Shown: in pieces, positions 5,784 to 14,835 of the stretch
How positions within the stretch are numbered: position 1 is the first letter of the stretch
Layout: every line of letters begins with the position of its first letter
Source of the DNA: an uncultured Collinsella sp.
Lineage (GTDB): Bacteria; Actinomycetota; Coriobacteriia; Coriobacteriales; Coriobacteriaceae
DNA length: 64,000 nt
Assembly: GCA_902491395.1 (NCBI GenBank)
Contig: CABUHO010000008.1
Span: forward strand, 1-64,000
Direction of reading: 5' to 3'
Made by a program: the position numbers and the translations under genes
Notes under the pieces: generated by a model
The model's database searches: none
What the model saw: the letters and a program-made list of their open reading frames with translations, nothing else
Told to the model about the DNA's origin: nothing

Positions 5784-8144
5784 CTAAACGCGGCGCTTAA
5801 GCTGGGCTCCACCCTCACCGGGCATCAGGCGGCGCGCGTCGTAGACCGAGTCAACGCTGCTGATGGAGGCCAGCAGCGGATCCAGACCACTCGCGTCCGA
5901 GATCTCGACCATAAAGCGCAGGGTTGCAATACCCTCGCGGTTGGTCGACGTGGCGGCAGAAAGGATATTGCCGCCCGCATCGCCAATGGCAATGGTGACA
6001 TCCTTGAGAAGGCCCATGCGGTCCAGGCACTCGACCACGATCTCGACCTGGAAGAGGGTGTCGGCAGCGCCGTCCCACTCCACTTCGATCATGCGCTCGG
6101 GATGCTCCATAAGACCCTTGACGTTGGGACAGTTGGCGCGATGCACCGAAACGCCACGACCGCGCGTGATGAAGCCGACGATGTCGTCGCCCGTCACGGG
6201 GTTGCAGCAATGAGCCAGACGGACCAGTAGGCCGCTGTTGCTCTCGCCCTTGACGATAATGCCGTTACTGGCGCTCTTGCCGCGCTTTTGCGGCTTGCGG
6301 TTGGAGCCGCGAGCAGGCTGTTTCACGACCTCAGCGATAGCCTCGGCCTTGGTGAGCTGTTCCTCGGGCTTGGGGTCCAAGATTTGCTCGACCTTATTGC
6401 CCACAGCGCGCGGGGCAACCTTGCCGGCGCCGACGGCGGCAAACAGGTCCTCGAGCTGCTTGAAGTTAAACTGCTCCGCCACGGCGTTGAGCGCACGCGT
6501 CGAACGCGGCGTAGAAATGCCATAGCCACGCTTACGCAGGTCCTTGGCCAGCATATCGCGGCCGGCGGCAGCGTCGTCGTCCTTGGTCGCAGCGGCAAAA
6601 TAGCGGCGGATCTTTGACTTGGCGGAAGGCGTCTTGACGATCTTGAGCCAATCGCGCGACGGCTTAGAACTCTTGTTGGTCAGAATCTCGACACGGTCAC
6701 CCGTCTTGATTTCGTGCGTGAGCGGCGCCACCGCACCGTTAATCTTGGCGCCGACGCAGTGGTTACCGACCTCGGTATGAACGGCGTAGGCAAAGTCGAG
6801 CGGCGTGGAGCCGGCACGAAGCGCCATGACCTCGCCCTTGGGCGTAAAGACAAAAATCTCCTGGTCAAACAGGTCAACCTTCAGCGAGTGCAGGTATTCC
6901 TTGGCGTCGGTGATCTCGTCAGACGCCGCCCAATCGAGTGAATGCTTGAGCCAGTTAATCTGATCGTCCAGACGCTGCGCATCGTTGGTCTTGGAGGCAG
7001 ACGATCCGCCCGACTTCTTATATAGCCAGTGGGCGGCAATGCCGTACTCGGCCTGCTCATGCATCTCGTAGGTTCGAATCTGAATCTCGAGCGGGCGAGC
7101 CGTGGGGCCGATGACCGTCGTGTGGAGCGACTGGTAGTTATTAACCTTGGGCATGGCGATATAGTCTTTAAAGCGACCGGGCATGGGGTGCCACAGCGTG
7201 TGTACCGCGCCGAGCGTGGAGTAGCAATCGCGCACCGAATGCGTGATGACGCGCAGTGCCACCAGGTCGTAGATCTCGGAGAATTCCTTGCCCTTGCGCT
7301 TCATCTTTTGGTAGATGGACCAATAGTGCTTGGAACGGCCGTTGATCTGGAAGTCTTCCAGGCCAATGCGGTTGAGCTCGTCGGTGAGCGTCTTGATGGT
7401 CTCGGCCAGATAGCGCTCACGGACCTCGCGCGACTCCGCCACCATGCGTGCGATGCGCTGGTAGGCATCGGGCTCCAGGTAGAAGAAGGACAGGTCCTCG
7501 AGCTCCCATTTAATGGAGCTCATGCCCAGACGGTCGGCCAGGGGCGCGTACACGTCCATGGTCTCACGAGCCTTAAACAGGCGACGGTCCTCACGCAGGG
7601 CGGCAAGGGTGCGCATGTTGTGCAGACGATCGGCAAGCTTAACGATAATGACGCGGATGTCCTTGGACATGGCGAGGAACATCTTGCGCAGCGTGAGGGC
7701 CTGTTTCTCGTCCATGCTGTCGACTTCGATGTTGGTGAGCTTGGTCACGCCATCGACGAGCTCGGCCACCGTATCGCCAAACAGGCCGGAAACATCGGCA
7801 AGCGAGGTCTCGGTATCCTCGACGGTATCGTGCAGTAGCGCGGCGCACACCACGTCACAGTCCATCTTGAGGTCGGCCAAAATGATGGCCACCTCGACGG
7901 GATGGTTAATGTACATCTCGCCCGAGCGGCGCTTTTGGTTGCAGTGCTTCTCGGCGGCAAAGCAGTAGGCCTGTTCAACCTTAGAGAAGTCGTCCTCATT
8001 CATATATTTGAGGCACAGGCGCTCCAGCTTGTCGTAGCTGTCCGCCATAATCTCGGGCGGCAGCTCATCAGCATGCTTATAGTGCTCCATCTCCGAGAAC
8101 GGCTGGAGGGTGGAATCATGGGCGGTACGGGCTGCGGCATCCAT
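5784..8144 (-). CDS. rel: Bifunctional (p)ppGpp synthetase/hydrolase Rel
   Basis: Makes and degrades the alarmone (p)ppGpp in the stringent response. The 786-residue protein has the full RelA/SpoT architecture. The HD hydrolase domain has INHPVEV and HDTVED at about 105-110 and LADRLHNMRTL; because HDTVED is intact, the hydrolase should be active. A synthetase domain follows (YDLVALRVI, GRFKDYIAMPKVNNYQSLHT), then TGS (FTPKGEVMALRAGSTPLDFAYAVHTEVG), a Cys/His-rich segment (LAHCCNPV) and a C-terminal ACT domain. AAGGGGA precedes the ATG. It starts 15 nt after the recJ-helicase fusion gene, so the two are co-transcribed. Confidence 0.96.
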   Translation of the reverse strand: MDAAARTAHDSTLQPFSEMEHYKHADELPPEIMADSYDKLERLCLKYMNEDDFSKVEQAYCFAAEKHCNQKRRSGEMYINHPVEVAIILADLKMDCDVVCAALLHDTVEDTETSLADVSGLFGDTVAELVDGVTKLTNIEVDSMDEKQALTLRKMFLAMSKDIRVIIVKLADRLHNMRTLAALREDRRLFKARETMDVYAPLADRLGMSSIKWELEDLSFFYLEPDAYQRIARMVAESREVRERYLAETIKTLTDELNRIGLEDFQINGRSKHYWSIYQKMKRKGKEFSEIYDLVALRVITHSVRDCYSTLGAVHTLWHPMPGRFKDYIAMPKVNNYQSLHTTVIGPTARPLEIQIRTYEMHEQAEYGIAAHWLYKKSGGSSASKTNDAQRLDDQINWLKHSLDWAASDEITDAKEYLHSLKVDLFDQEIFVFTPKGEVMALRAGSTPLDFAYAVHTEVGNHCVGAKINGAVAPLTHEIKTGDRVEILTNKSSKPSRDWLKIVKTPSAKSKIRRYFAAATKDDDAAAGRDMLAKDLRKRGYGISTPRSTRALNAVAEQFNFKQLEDLFAAVGAGKVAPRAVGNKVEQILDPKPEEQLTKAEAIAEVVKQPARGSNRKPQKRGKSASNGIIVKGESNSGLLVRLAHCCNPVTGDDIVGFITRGRGVSVHRANCPNVKGLMEHPERMIEVEWDGAADTLFQVEIVVECLDRMGLLKDVTIAIGDAGGNILSAATSTNREGIATLRFMVEISDASGLDPLLASISSVDSVYDARRLMPGEGGAQLKRRV

Positions 8145-8159
8145 CGAGGTCCCCTTCCC

Positions 8160-11100
8160 CTAGGCCCGCGGTACGATCGGGCGGTTAACTTTGGCTAGCA
8201 TATCAGATGCGCACGAATCGAGCGCCCAACTCCGGAAAGCCGAGAACTCCATGCGCGAGCGCAAGCCCTCCAAATAGCGAATTGACCTGCTCAATTGCAC
8301 GCGGCCGGGGTTTTCGGCCATCACGATGCGGCGCGTGTCGCCAAGCCCCGAAACGCGGCAGAAACCAAGCTCTTCGAAGATTCCCAGACCACTTTCCACC
8401 GAGCGCTCGTCAACCGGCGTGCGAGCATCGATGGCAAGGCACATCTGCGCGATGTCGATATCGCTCGCACTAAACGAGTCGTCCCCGGTCTTGCCGCGGT
8501 TGGAACGCCACATAGTCTGCAGCGCACGGTAGAGCGTGACCAGCTCATCGCGCTCGGGCGCATAGCAGTCGAGCAGGCGCTCGTTAATGCGGGCGTCGCG
8601 CGACGAATAGAGCAGATGGATCACGGCGGGCTGCCCATCGCGGCCGGCGCGCCCGCTCATCTGGTTGAACTCGATAGCGCCAAACGGCATGTGGTAGAGC
8701 ACGACATGGCGAATATCGGGCAGGTTCACGCCCTCGCCAAAGGCAGAGGTCGAAACGATGCAGCTAAGGCTTCCGTCTCGGAACGCCTCCTCCACACGGC
8801 GGCGATCGGAGCGCGCAAGCCCCGCGTTATAGAACGCAATGCGGGTCGCGCAATCGGGCACGCGCTTGCGCAGCGTCTTGGCAAGCGCCACGGACTGGTC
8901 GCGCGAGTTGACGTAGATGACGGTCTTCTCCCCCGTCGCCACAATGGACACCAGGCGGTTCTCGCGGCTCGCAAGATCGCGGTCGTCCTCGAGTTGCAGG
9001 TTCTCGCGCACCGTCTCGTCGACCACCGTGCGGGTAATCGGCAGCACGCGGGCGAGCTCGGCCACGACCGGAGCCGTCGCGGTGGCCGTCGCGGCCATAA
9101 CGACCGGGTCGCCCAGGGCCTTGAGGATATCGGGCATGTCAAGATAGGCACTGCGGTCGCCGCCCTTGGCAAGACCGGCGTGGTGCGCCTCATCGATAAC
9201 GACAAAGCCGATGCGGCCCGAACGCGCGAAGCGGTCGCGGTGAATGGACAGGAACTCGGGCGTCGTGAGCACGATGCCGGTGCGGCCCGAAGCCAAGCCG
9301 GCGAACACGTCATCGCGCGCGGCCTCCACGGTCTCGCCAGTCAGCACGCCGACGCCAATGCCGAGCGCGGCCATCGTCGACGAGAGGTGATAGGCCTGGT
9401 CGGCCACGAGTGCACGCAGCGGATAGACAAAGATGCTCGCACGCCCGCGAAGGACCGCCTCGCGTGCGGCATGCACATGGAAGATGAGGGACTTGCCGCG
9501 TCCCGTTCCCATAACGGCCAGAACACTTTGGTGATCGGCCAGGGCATCGAGCGCCTCGACTTGCGCGCGGTGCGGCTGGCTCGAGCCGATAAAGCTATGG
9601 ATAAGCGAGCGCGTGAGCTCGGTGTAGGAAAGCTGGGCGAGTGTCTCGCGCTTACGCGACTCCAGGCGCAGGCCGGAATCCGCCGGCTGCACTCCACGAC
9701 GAAGCTCGCATGCCGGATCGTCGACGCTGGGCAGCGTGGTATCGCGGACCAGGACATCCTTGATCATGAGCTTGGGCTTTACGCGGCCCTGCCAATGCTC
9801 GGCCACGGCTTCGAACACCAAGTCGACGGCGCTATCGCAATTGATGAGCTTATCGATCTGCGGCACGCGGAACATGATGGCCGGCACGCTCGCGGCGCCA
9901 TCCGTCGCCACAAAGCGCATGTGCTCGCCGGTTTTTCCCACCACGGCGCGATCGCACATCGTCACACCCTCGGCGGCCAACAGCGGCACCTTGTTGCCCT
10001 GGCCAAACGGCTCAAGGCGAGAAATCTGCTCGATGGTCTCGATATTCAGTTCGGAAAGGTCGACGGTGGCGGCAACCTCGTCAGTGTCCTCAAAGTCCTC
10101 GGCGGGAAGCTCGGACAGCACGGCGGAAAGACGGCGGCGGAACTCATCGAGCTTGGACGCCTCGATAGTCACGCCCACGGCGCCCGCATGCCCGCCGCGG
10201 CGAATCAGCAGGTCGGAGCAGCGCTCGACGGCGTCGAACAGGTTGACCTTGCCCACCGAGCGACCCGAACCGCGCGCGATACCGTCCTCGATCGAGAACA
10301 GCAGCGCCGGCACGTGATAGCGGTTGGTCAGACGGCTTGCCACGATGCCCTTGACGCCCTCGTGCCAGCCCTCGCCGCCCACGACGATTGCGCGGCCGCC
10401 GTCATAGGTCTCCTCGACCTTTGCCATGGCATCGCGTGTGAGTTCCGCCTCTATCTCGCGGCGTTGACGGTTGATCTCCTCGAGCTCGGCCGCCAGCGCG
10501 CTTGCCTCGATGGGATCGCGGGCAAGCAGCAGGTCGAGCGCCAGCTTGGGATCGGCCATACGACCGGCGGCGTTCAGGCGGGGAATGAGCGAAAACGACA
10601 GGCCATCGGCTGTAATGCTGGAAAGGTCGGCCTTGGCGAGCGTGGCGAGCGCAATATAACCGGGACGGGCGGTCACGCGCATCTGCTGGATGCCCTCGGC
10701 GACCAGTGCGCGGTTCTCGGGTGTCAGCGGCATCATGTCGGACACGGTGCCCAGCGCCGCGACCTCAATCAGCGAACGCCAATACGACGGCTTACCCAGG
10801 CGCTCGCCCAGAACCTGAACCAGCTTGAGCGCCACGCCGGCACCGGCTAGCTCACGCGAAGGACCCTCGTCCTCGAGCTTAGGATCGGTCAGGGGCACGC
10901 CCTGCGGCACCTGGTCGGAGGGCTCGTGATGGTCCGTAACCACCAGATCGATCCCCAGGCTCTCCAGATAGGAAACCTCTTCCTTGGCGGCGATGCCGTT
11001 GTCGACGGTCACGATCAGCTGGGGATGGGCGAGCTCATTAACGCGATCGAGCGCCGCACGCGACAAGCCATAGCCCTCGTCAAAGCGATGCGGAATAAAC

Positions 11101-11447
11101 GGCGTGACATCGGCACCAAACGTGCGCAGTGCCTCGGTCAACAGGCAGGTCGACGTAATACCGTCAACGTCAAAATCGCCAAAGACCGCGATGTGCTCGT
11201 GGTTGCGAACGGCACGCTCGACGCGGTCGGCAACGACCGACATGCCCGGGATAATGAGCGGGTCGGCCCAGTCGCGATCGAGCGAAGGCGTCAAAAACAG
11301 CTGGCCTTCTTCGATGGATGTATTGCCGTGTGCAACCATAATGCGCGCCACCAGCCCGGGTATGCCCAGGCCAGCCGAAAGCTCCTTTTCGAGCTCGGGG
11401 TTTTGCTGAGCGACCGCCCAGCGATGCGTCGTCTTAAGCGATGACAT
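8160..11447 (-). CDS. recJ: RecJ exonuclease fused to a RecQ-like DEAH helicase
   Basis: A 1095-residue fusion. Residues 1-570 are a complete RecJ single-strand 5'-3' exonuclease: DFDVDG at 91-96, TVDNG near 150, DHH at 172-174, PRLNAAGRM near 290, and GGHAGAVG in the DHHA1 region. Residues about 605-1095 are a superfamily 2 helicase of RecQ type: MGTGRGKS (Walker A, 646-653), IDEAHH (DEAH 752-755), TATATA, and QMSGRAGRDG near 930. Standalone RecJ is usually 550-800 residues. RecQ and RecJ cooperate in the RecF recombination pathway, so fusing them would couple unwinding to resection. Start: ATG at 11445-11447 with a weak GGGTGG site; a GTG at 11492 is possible. Confidence 0.9.
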   Translation of the reverse strand: MSSLKTTHRWAVAQQNPELEKELSAGLGIPGLVARIMVAHGNTSIEEGQLFLTPSLDRDWADPLIIPGMSVVADRVERAVRNHEHIAVFGDFDVDGITSTCLLTEALRTFGADVTPFIPHRFDEGYGLSRAALDRVNELAHPQLIVTVDNGIAAKEEVSYLESLGIDLVVTDHHEPSDQVPQGVPLTDPKLEDEGPSRELAGAGVALKLVQVLGERLGKPSYWRSLIEVAALGTVSDMMPLTPENRALVAEGIQQMRVTARPGYIALATLAKADLSSITADGLSFSLIPRLNAAGRMADPKLALDLLLARDPIEASALAAELEEINRQRREIEAELTRDAMAKVEETYDGGRAIVVGGEGWHEGVKGIVASRLTNRYHVPALLFSIEDGIARGSGRSVGKVNLFDAVERCSDLLIRRGGHAGAVGVTIEASKLDEFRRRLSAVLSELPAEDFEDTDEVAATVDLSELNIETIEQISRLEPFGQGNKVPLLAAEGVTMCDRAVVGKTGEHMRFVATDGAASVPAIMFRVPQIDKLINCDSAVDLVFEAVAEHWQGRVKPKLMIKDVLVRDTTLPSVDDPACELRRGVQPADSGLRLESRKRETLAQLSYTELTRSLIHSFIGSSQPHRAQVEALDALADHQSVLAVMGTGRGKSLIFHVHAAREAVLRGRASIFVYPLRALVADQAYHLSSTMAALGIGVGVLTGETVEAARDDVFAGLASGRTGIVLTTPEFLSIHRDRFARSGRIGFVVIDEAHHAGLAKGGDRSAYLDMPDILKALGDPVVMAATATATAPVVAELARVLPITRTVVDETVRENLQLEDDRDLASRENRLVSIVATGEKTVIYVNSRDQSVALAKTLRKRVPDCATRIAFYNAGLARSDRRRVEEAFRDGSLSCIVSTSAFGEGVNLPDIRHVVLYHMPFGAIEFNQMSGRAGRDGQPAVIHLLYSSRDARINERLLDCYAPERDELVTLYRALQTMWRSNRGKTGDDSFSASDIDIAQMCLAIDARTPVDERSVESGLGIFEELGFCRVSGLGDTRRIVMAENPGRVQLSRSIRYLEGLRSRMEFSAFRSWALDSCASDMLAKVNRPIVPRA

Positions 11448-11722
11448 AGGCACCCACCCCCGATAGGGGCAGGTCGCCGCGATACCTCTCACGGTTCATA
11501 GCGATGAGTCCTCTGTGTATGCCCGCTTCGGCAGGCAGATCTGTTGAACGGATTTATTATACCGTGCAGCGCGGACGCAAAACGCTGCAGTGCGCCGTGG
11601 TTTCGGCAAACGAAGGCGGTAATACCCTCGAAATAATCGAGCGTTTCTGCCACACGAACGTATGCAAGCGTCTAGCATATCCATTCATATGCATTTATGG
11701 GCAAAGGGAGTCGCAGGGATAT

Positions 11723-12721
11723 ATGAAGCAATGGGTTGGACTGGGTAAGTTCCTCGCGGGGCACATGCAGGTCATCGTCCCAATTTGCGTGGCGCTCGGT
11801 GTGCTCTTTCCCCAGCAGATCGGCGTGCTCAAGCCCATCGCGCCCACCCTGTTTGCCTTTATGACGTTTCAAGGCGCACTAAGCAACACCTTCCATCAGG
11901 TGGCCGAGGTATTCCGTCGTCCGCTACACCTGATTCTGGCGCTGTTGGTCTCGGCGGTACTCATCCCCATCGCCGCCTATGCCATGGGATCGTTGTTCTT
12001 TGGTTCCAACCCTAACCTCGTCTGCGGCATCGTGCTCGAGTACAGCGTGCCCGTAGCCGTCACCGCCTTTATGTGGATCAGCATGTTCGGCGGCAACGGC
12101 CCGCTCGCGCTCACCATTATCCTCACATCCTCGGTCATCTCGCCCGTGACGATTCCGCTTACGCTCAAGCTCCTGCTGGGCGCCACCGTCTCAATCGATG
12201 TGCCGAGCATGATGCAGAACATGGCCTTTATGATCGCCATCCCCGCCGTACTCGGTATCGTCATCAACGAGCTCACGCACGGCTGGGGCCACGAGAAACT
12301 CTCCCCCGCGCTCTCGCCCGCCTGCAAGTTCATGATGATGGGCGTCATCGCATCCAACTCCACCGCCATGAGCGAGTACGTGCTGCACATGAATGTTGAG
12401 CGCTTGGAAGTCGCCCTCTTTATCCTGGTGTTCGCCATCAGCGGCTTTATCATCGGCATTCTGGTCGCACGCGCCCTGCACCTGCCGTATAGCGAGACGA
12501 CCACTATGTGCTTTACCTGTGGCATGCGCAATATCTCCTCGGGCGCCGTCATCGCCACGCAGTATTTTCCCGGCGAGGTCGTGTTCCCCGTCATGTGCGG
12601 CACGCTGTTCCAGCAGGTGCTGGCCTCGATTATCGGACATCTCTTTGAGCGCCTGACCGGCGAGGAGCGCGCCAAACAGCGCAAGCGCGTCGAGGCCGGC
12701 CGCGACGCCATGGCGCGCTAG
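11723..12721 (+). CDS. Bile acid:sodium symporter family (BASS/PanS-like) transporter
   Basis: A 332-residue polytopic membrane protein with about ten hydrophobic segments. Family traits seen are an N-terminal pair of helices (VIVPICVALGVLFPQ), the VLEYSVPVAVTAFMW segment, and the C-terminal MRNISSGAVIATQYF, which matches the conserved unwound-helix region of the BASS family. Substrates in the family include bile acids, pantothenate precursors and ketoacids; none can be assigned from sequence. A basic tail (ERAKQRKRVEAGRD) faces the cytosol. Start: the ATG at 11723, after AGGGAT, begins directly with the first helix; the frame is open 219 nt further upstream without a ribosome site. Confidence 0.85.
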   Translation: MKQWVGLGKFLAGHMQVIVPICVALGVLFPQQIGVLKPIAPTLFAFMTFQGALSNTFHQVAEVFRRPLHLILALLVSAVLIPIAAYAMGSLFFGSNPNLVCGIVLEYSVPVAVTAFMWISMFGGNGPLALTIILTSSVISPVTIPLTLKLLLGATVSIDVPSMMQNMAFMIAIPAVLGIVINELTHGWGHEKLSPALSPACKFMMMGVIASNSTAMSEYVLHMNVERLEVALFILVFAISGFIIGILVARALHLPYSETTTMCFTCGMRNISSGAVIATQYFPGEVVFPVMCGTLFQQVLASIIGHLFERLTGEERAKQRKRVEAGRDAMAR

Positions 12722-12751
12722 GCTGTCCGCATTACGCGGGTGTTAGTCTTG

Positions 12752-13549
12752 CTATACGAGCGTTTCCAGATGCGCACGCAGACGCTCAGCATCGATATCG
12801 AGCGTCGTCTCAGCATTGACTTGGGCCAAACGATAGCCGACAAAGTAGGGCGAAACCACCCAACGCGGCAGCGCCTTGGCAATGGTCCGACCGCCCAGGT
12901 GATAGAAGAACAAGTTGTACGACTCTGCGCGACCACCGTGGTGCTCGTTTAGGATATAGCGCAGAGCTACCTGAATCGCATCGGCAAAGAGATCCGCCTC
13001 GGCTTGGTCTCGTGCGTCATCGCTGGCGGCTATTCCCTGCGGGGCTGAAACGTTGATCTCAAAGAACCCCATGATCGGTTCGGTTGAGATATTGACCAAG
13101 ATTCTCCCCTGTTGCCAGACATTGATTCCTTCGAAATTGGCGGAAGTCAGCGAAACATAGCCGTCTTCCTGCTCCAAACCTACAATCTGCATATGCGGAT
13201 GGACCAGACTGCCGCCCGAAAGTGGGCCCTTGTTCTTGTACATGAGAACGCTGCGATACTGTCGGGAGTCAATCATCCGCTGCCAGCAATCCAGAGCAAA
13301 CCGCATAACATGATGCAGCTCGTCCGGCGCATAGGTCACCAGGTCGGCGTCATGGTCGGACGACTCAATCAATACGGTCTGGCGAGTGGCGCGCAAGGTC
13401 TTAAACTTATTCTCGAGCCAGATGCAGTCACCGTCGCGCCGGATGATATTGGCGAGTTCCTCGGTATCGCAAAAGGGGCACGCGGTGCCGGGACGACGGT
13501 TGTCGTCGGGCTTACCGTTCGCCTGCTGAACGTCAAATACCAGCGCCAC
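12752..13549 (-). CDS. DUF4931 protein, HIT/GalT-like nucleotidyltransferase fold
   Basis: A 265-residue cytosolic protein resembling galactose-1-phosphate uridylyltransferase-type HIT proteins. It has a possible zinc-binding CPFC at 24-27 and a SLVHPHMQIVG motif that fits the HxHxQ histidine triad. DUF4931 members are uncharacterised; nucleotide transfer or hydrolysis is a fold-based inference. The GTG start at 13547-13549 has GGAGG 8 nt upstream, lying inside the last codons of cutC. The two genes are therefore translationally coupled with a 3-nt gap. It converges with the BASS-family gene. Confidence 0.8.
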   Translation of the reverse strand: MALVFDVQQANGKPDDNRRPGTACPFCDTEELANIIRRDGDCIWLENKFKTLRATRQTVLIESSDHDADLVTYAPDELHHVMRFALDCWQRMIDSRQYRSVLMYKNKGPLSGGSLVHPHMQIVGLEQEDGYVSLTSANFEGINVWQQGRILVNISTEPIMGFFEINVSAPQGIAASDDARDQAEADLFADAIQVALRYILNEHHGGRAESYNLFFYHLGGRTIAKALPRWVVSPYFVGYRLAQVNAETTLDIDAERLRAHLETLV

Positions 13550-13552
13550 GGG

Positions 13553-14230
13553 TTATACCTCCAGCGGCACGATCTTGGTGCCATGGAGCTCGGAGACGCC
13601 CAGTGCCGCCGCCACGGTATCGCGATTGGCCGTGGAAATGCCGCCACCGGGAAGGATGGTCAGGCGGTCGCCCGCGTACTCGATCAAGCGGGCCAGGTTT
13701 TCGAAGTTGTCCTCGATCGGCGTACCGGCAGTACCACCGTGCGTCAGAATGCGCGTAACGCCGCAGTCGGCGAGCGTGTCAATGGCGTCCAGCTGAGCCT
13801 CGGGCGAGAGCTGGTCAAACGCCATGTGGAAAGTGATGTCGATAGGATCGCGCTTGCACTCCTCGGTCGCGCAGCCCGCAGCCATCACGAGGGCGCCAAG
13901 CGTAAGTTCGTCGAGCGCCCATCCGCCAGCGCAGGGCTTGCAGCAGCCAAAGACCAAGCCGTCAACGCCCGCACTCACGGCAAGGCCCAGATCCATCTCC
14001 ATCATACGCAGCTCGTCCTGGTTGTAGTGAAAGTCGCCGCCACGCGGGCGAATCATGCACATCACCCGTGCATCGTGCTCGTGAGCATAGTTGGTCGTAG
14101 CGCTGATAACGCCGGCCGAAGGCGTAGTGCCACCAACGGCAAGGTTGTCGCACAGCTCGATACGCCTTGCACCGGCATCGATAGCCGCCGGCACACGCTC
14201 AAAGTTCTCGGCACAAAACTCGTACAGCAT
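13553..14230 (-). CDS. cutC: CutC family protein
   Basis: A TIM-barrel protein of the CutC family, historically linked to copper homeostasis, although that role is disputed. Seen: CAENFERVPAAIDAGARRIELCDNLAVGGTTPS at the N-terminus and MIRPRGGDFHYNQDE, both family signatures, plus ILTHGGTAGTPIEDN and ILPGGGIST at the C-terminal phosphate-binding strands. The product is 225 residues, a normal length. Start: ATG at 14228-14230 begins with the first strand (MLYEFCAEN); the upstream site is a modest TGGGG. It is coupled to the DUF4931 gene, suggesting a shared but unknown function. Confidence 0.9.
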   Translation of the reverse strand: MLYEFCAENFERVPAAIDAGARRIELCDNLAVGGTTPSAGVISATTNYAHEHDARVMCMIRPRGGDFHYNQDELRMMEMDLGLAVSAGVDGLVFGCCKPCAGGWALDELTLGALVMAAGCATEECKRDPIDITFHMAFDQLSPEAQLDAIDTLADCGVTRILTHGGTAGTPIEDNFENLARLIEYAGDRLTILPGGGISTANRDTVAAALGVSELHGTKIVPLEV

Positions 14231-14374
14231 AGATAGACCCCAGGAGACATTTCGATTTCCACACGGCATTGTCGCACGTTAAATAGCAACCCGCACGATG
14301 GAACAAAACCTTGACAAGGAGTGTCCCAAAGTGCCGGCACATAAGGAACGTCCCCAGGTGCCACCTTGAGCGAT

Positions 14375-14409
14375 GGGTACTCATTTAAGTACGTCCCCAA
14401 TGAGTACCC
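14375..14409. repeat. 11-bp inverted repeat in the padR upstream region
   Basis: GGGTACTCATT (14375-14385) pairs perfectly with AATGAGTACCC (14399-14409) around a 13-nt loop. ACGTCCCC occurs at 14348-14355 and again at 14391-14398. Sequences with GGGAC/GTCCC motifs recur between genes in this window (19824-19842, 56500s), so this may be a small intergenic repeat family rather than an operator. Confidence 0.5.
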
Positions 14410-14448
14410 GCAGGGGACAGACAGACCGGACTCCCTATACGACAACTG

Positions 14449-14477
14449 TTGACATCATATACTATGTGTCATATAGT
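14449..14477 (+). promoter_or_regulatory. Strong sigma-70 promoter with palindromic operator for padR
   Basis: TTGACA at 14449-14454 and TATAGT at 14472-14477 are separated by an ideal 17 nt. ACTAT-N7-ATAGT (14461-14477) overlaps the -10, TGTGT/ACACA flank it, and the palindrome AGTATACT (14489-14496) lies just downstream. PadR-family regulators commonly bind such AT-rich dyads in their own promoter, so autorepression is likely. Confidence 0.8.
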
Positions 14478-14514
14478 AGGTGTTACACAGTATACTACGA
14501 AAGGAGGTGTGCGG

Positions 14515-14835
14515 ATGGAGGCACAGATGAAGCGCGGCTTCCTCGAGGCCTGCGTGCTCGCGGCCGTCTCGGGCGAGGAATCCTACGGCTATCAGATCGT
14601 GAAGGACGTGCCCGCGAGTATGGGGCTCACGGAATCCACGCTCTATCCGTTGCTCAAGCGCCTGGAGAAGGCGGGCTGCATCACCGCGCGCTCCGCCGAG
14701 CACAACGGGCGGCTGCGGAGGTACTACCGCATCACGGACGCCGGGCGCGAGCGTATCGCCGAGTTCCTCGCCGAATGGCCATCCGTGCAGGAGATCTACC
14801 GTTACGTGGAGGGGGCGCACCATGACGCGCGATGA
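14515..14835 (+). CDS. PadR-family transcriptional regulator
   Basis: A 106-residue winged-helix repressor of the short PadR type. Seen: MKRGFLEACVLAAVSGEESYGYQIVKDV, the recognition helix LTESTLYPLLKRLEKAGCI and the wing RLRRYYRITDAGRERI. AAGGAGGTG is 6 nt before the ATG at 14515; the frame is open further upstream, but that stretch is the promoter. The stop overlaps the next gene by 14 nt. In many Gram-positive bacteria a PadR gene precedes DUF1700 and DUF4097 genes and controls them in response to envelope conditions; here the same order is seen with a broken third gene. Confidence 0.93.
   Translation: MEAQMKRGFLEACVLAAVSGEESYGYQIVKDVPASMGLTESTLYPLLKRLEKAGCITARSAEHNGRLRRYYRITDAGRERIAEFLAEWPSVQEIYRYVEGAHHDAR

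Noticed and set aside
8295..10850. An 851-codon plus-strand open frame across the recJ-helicase gene
   Set aside because: Antisense shadow. The RecJ and helicase motifs on the minus strand are unambiguous, and the shadow lacks a ribosome site or motifs.
14062..14445. Minus-strand frame of 127 codons upstream of cutC
   Set aside because: It overlaps the cutC start in another frame and the dyad-rich region upstream of padR, and has no ribosome site.
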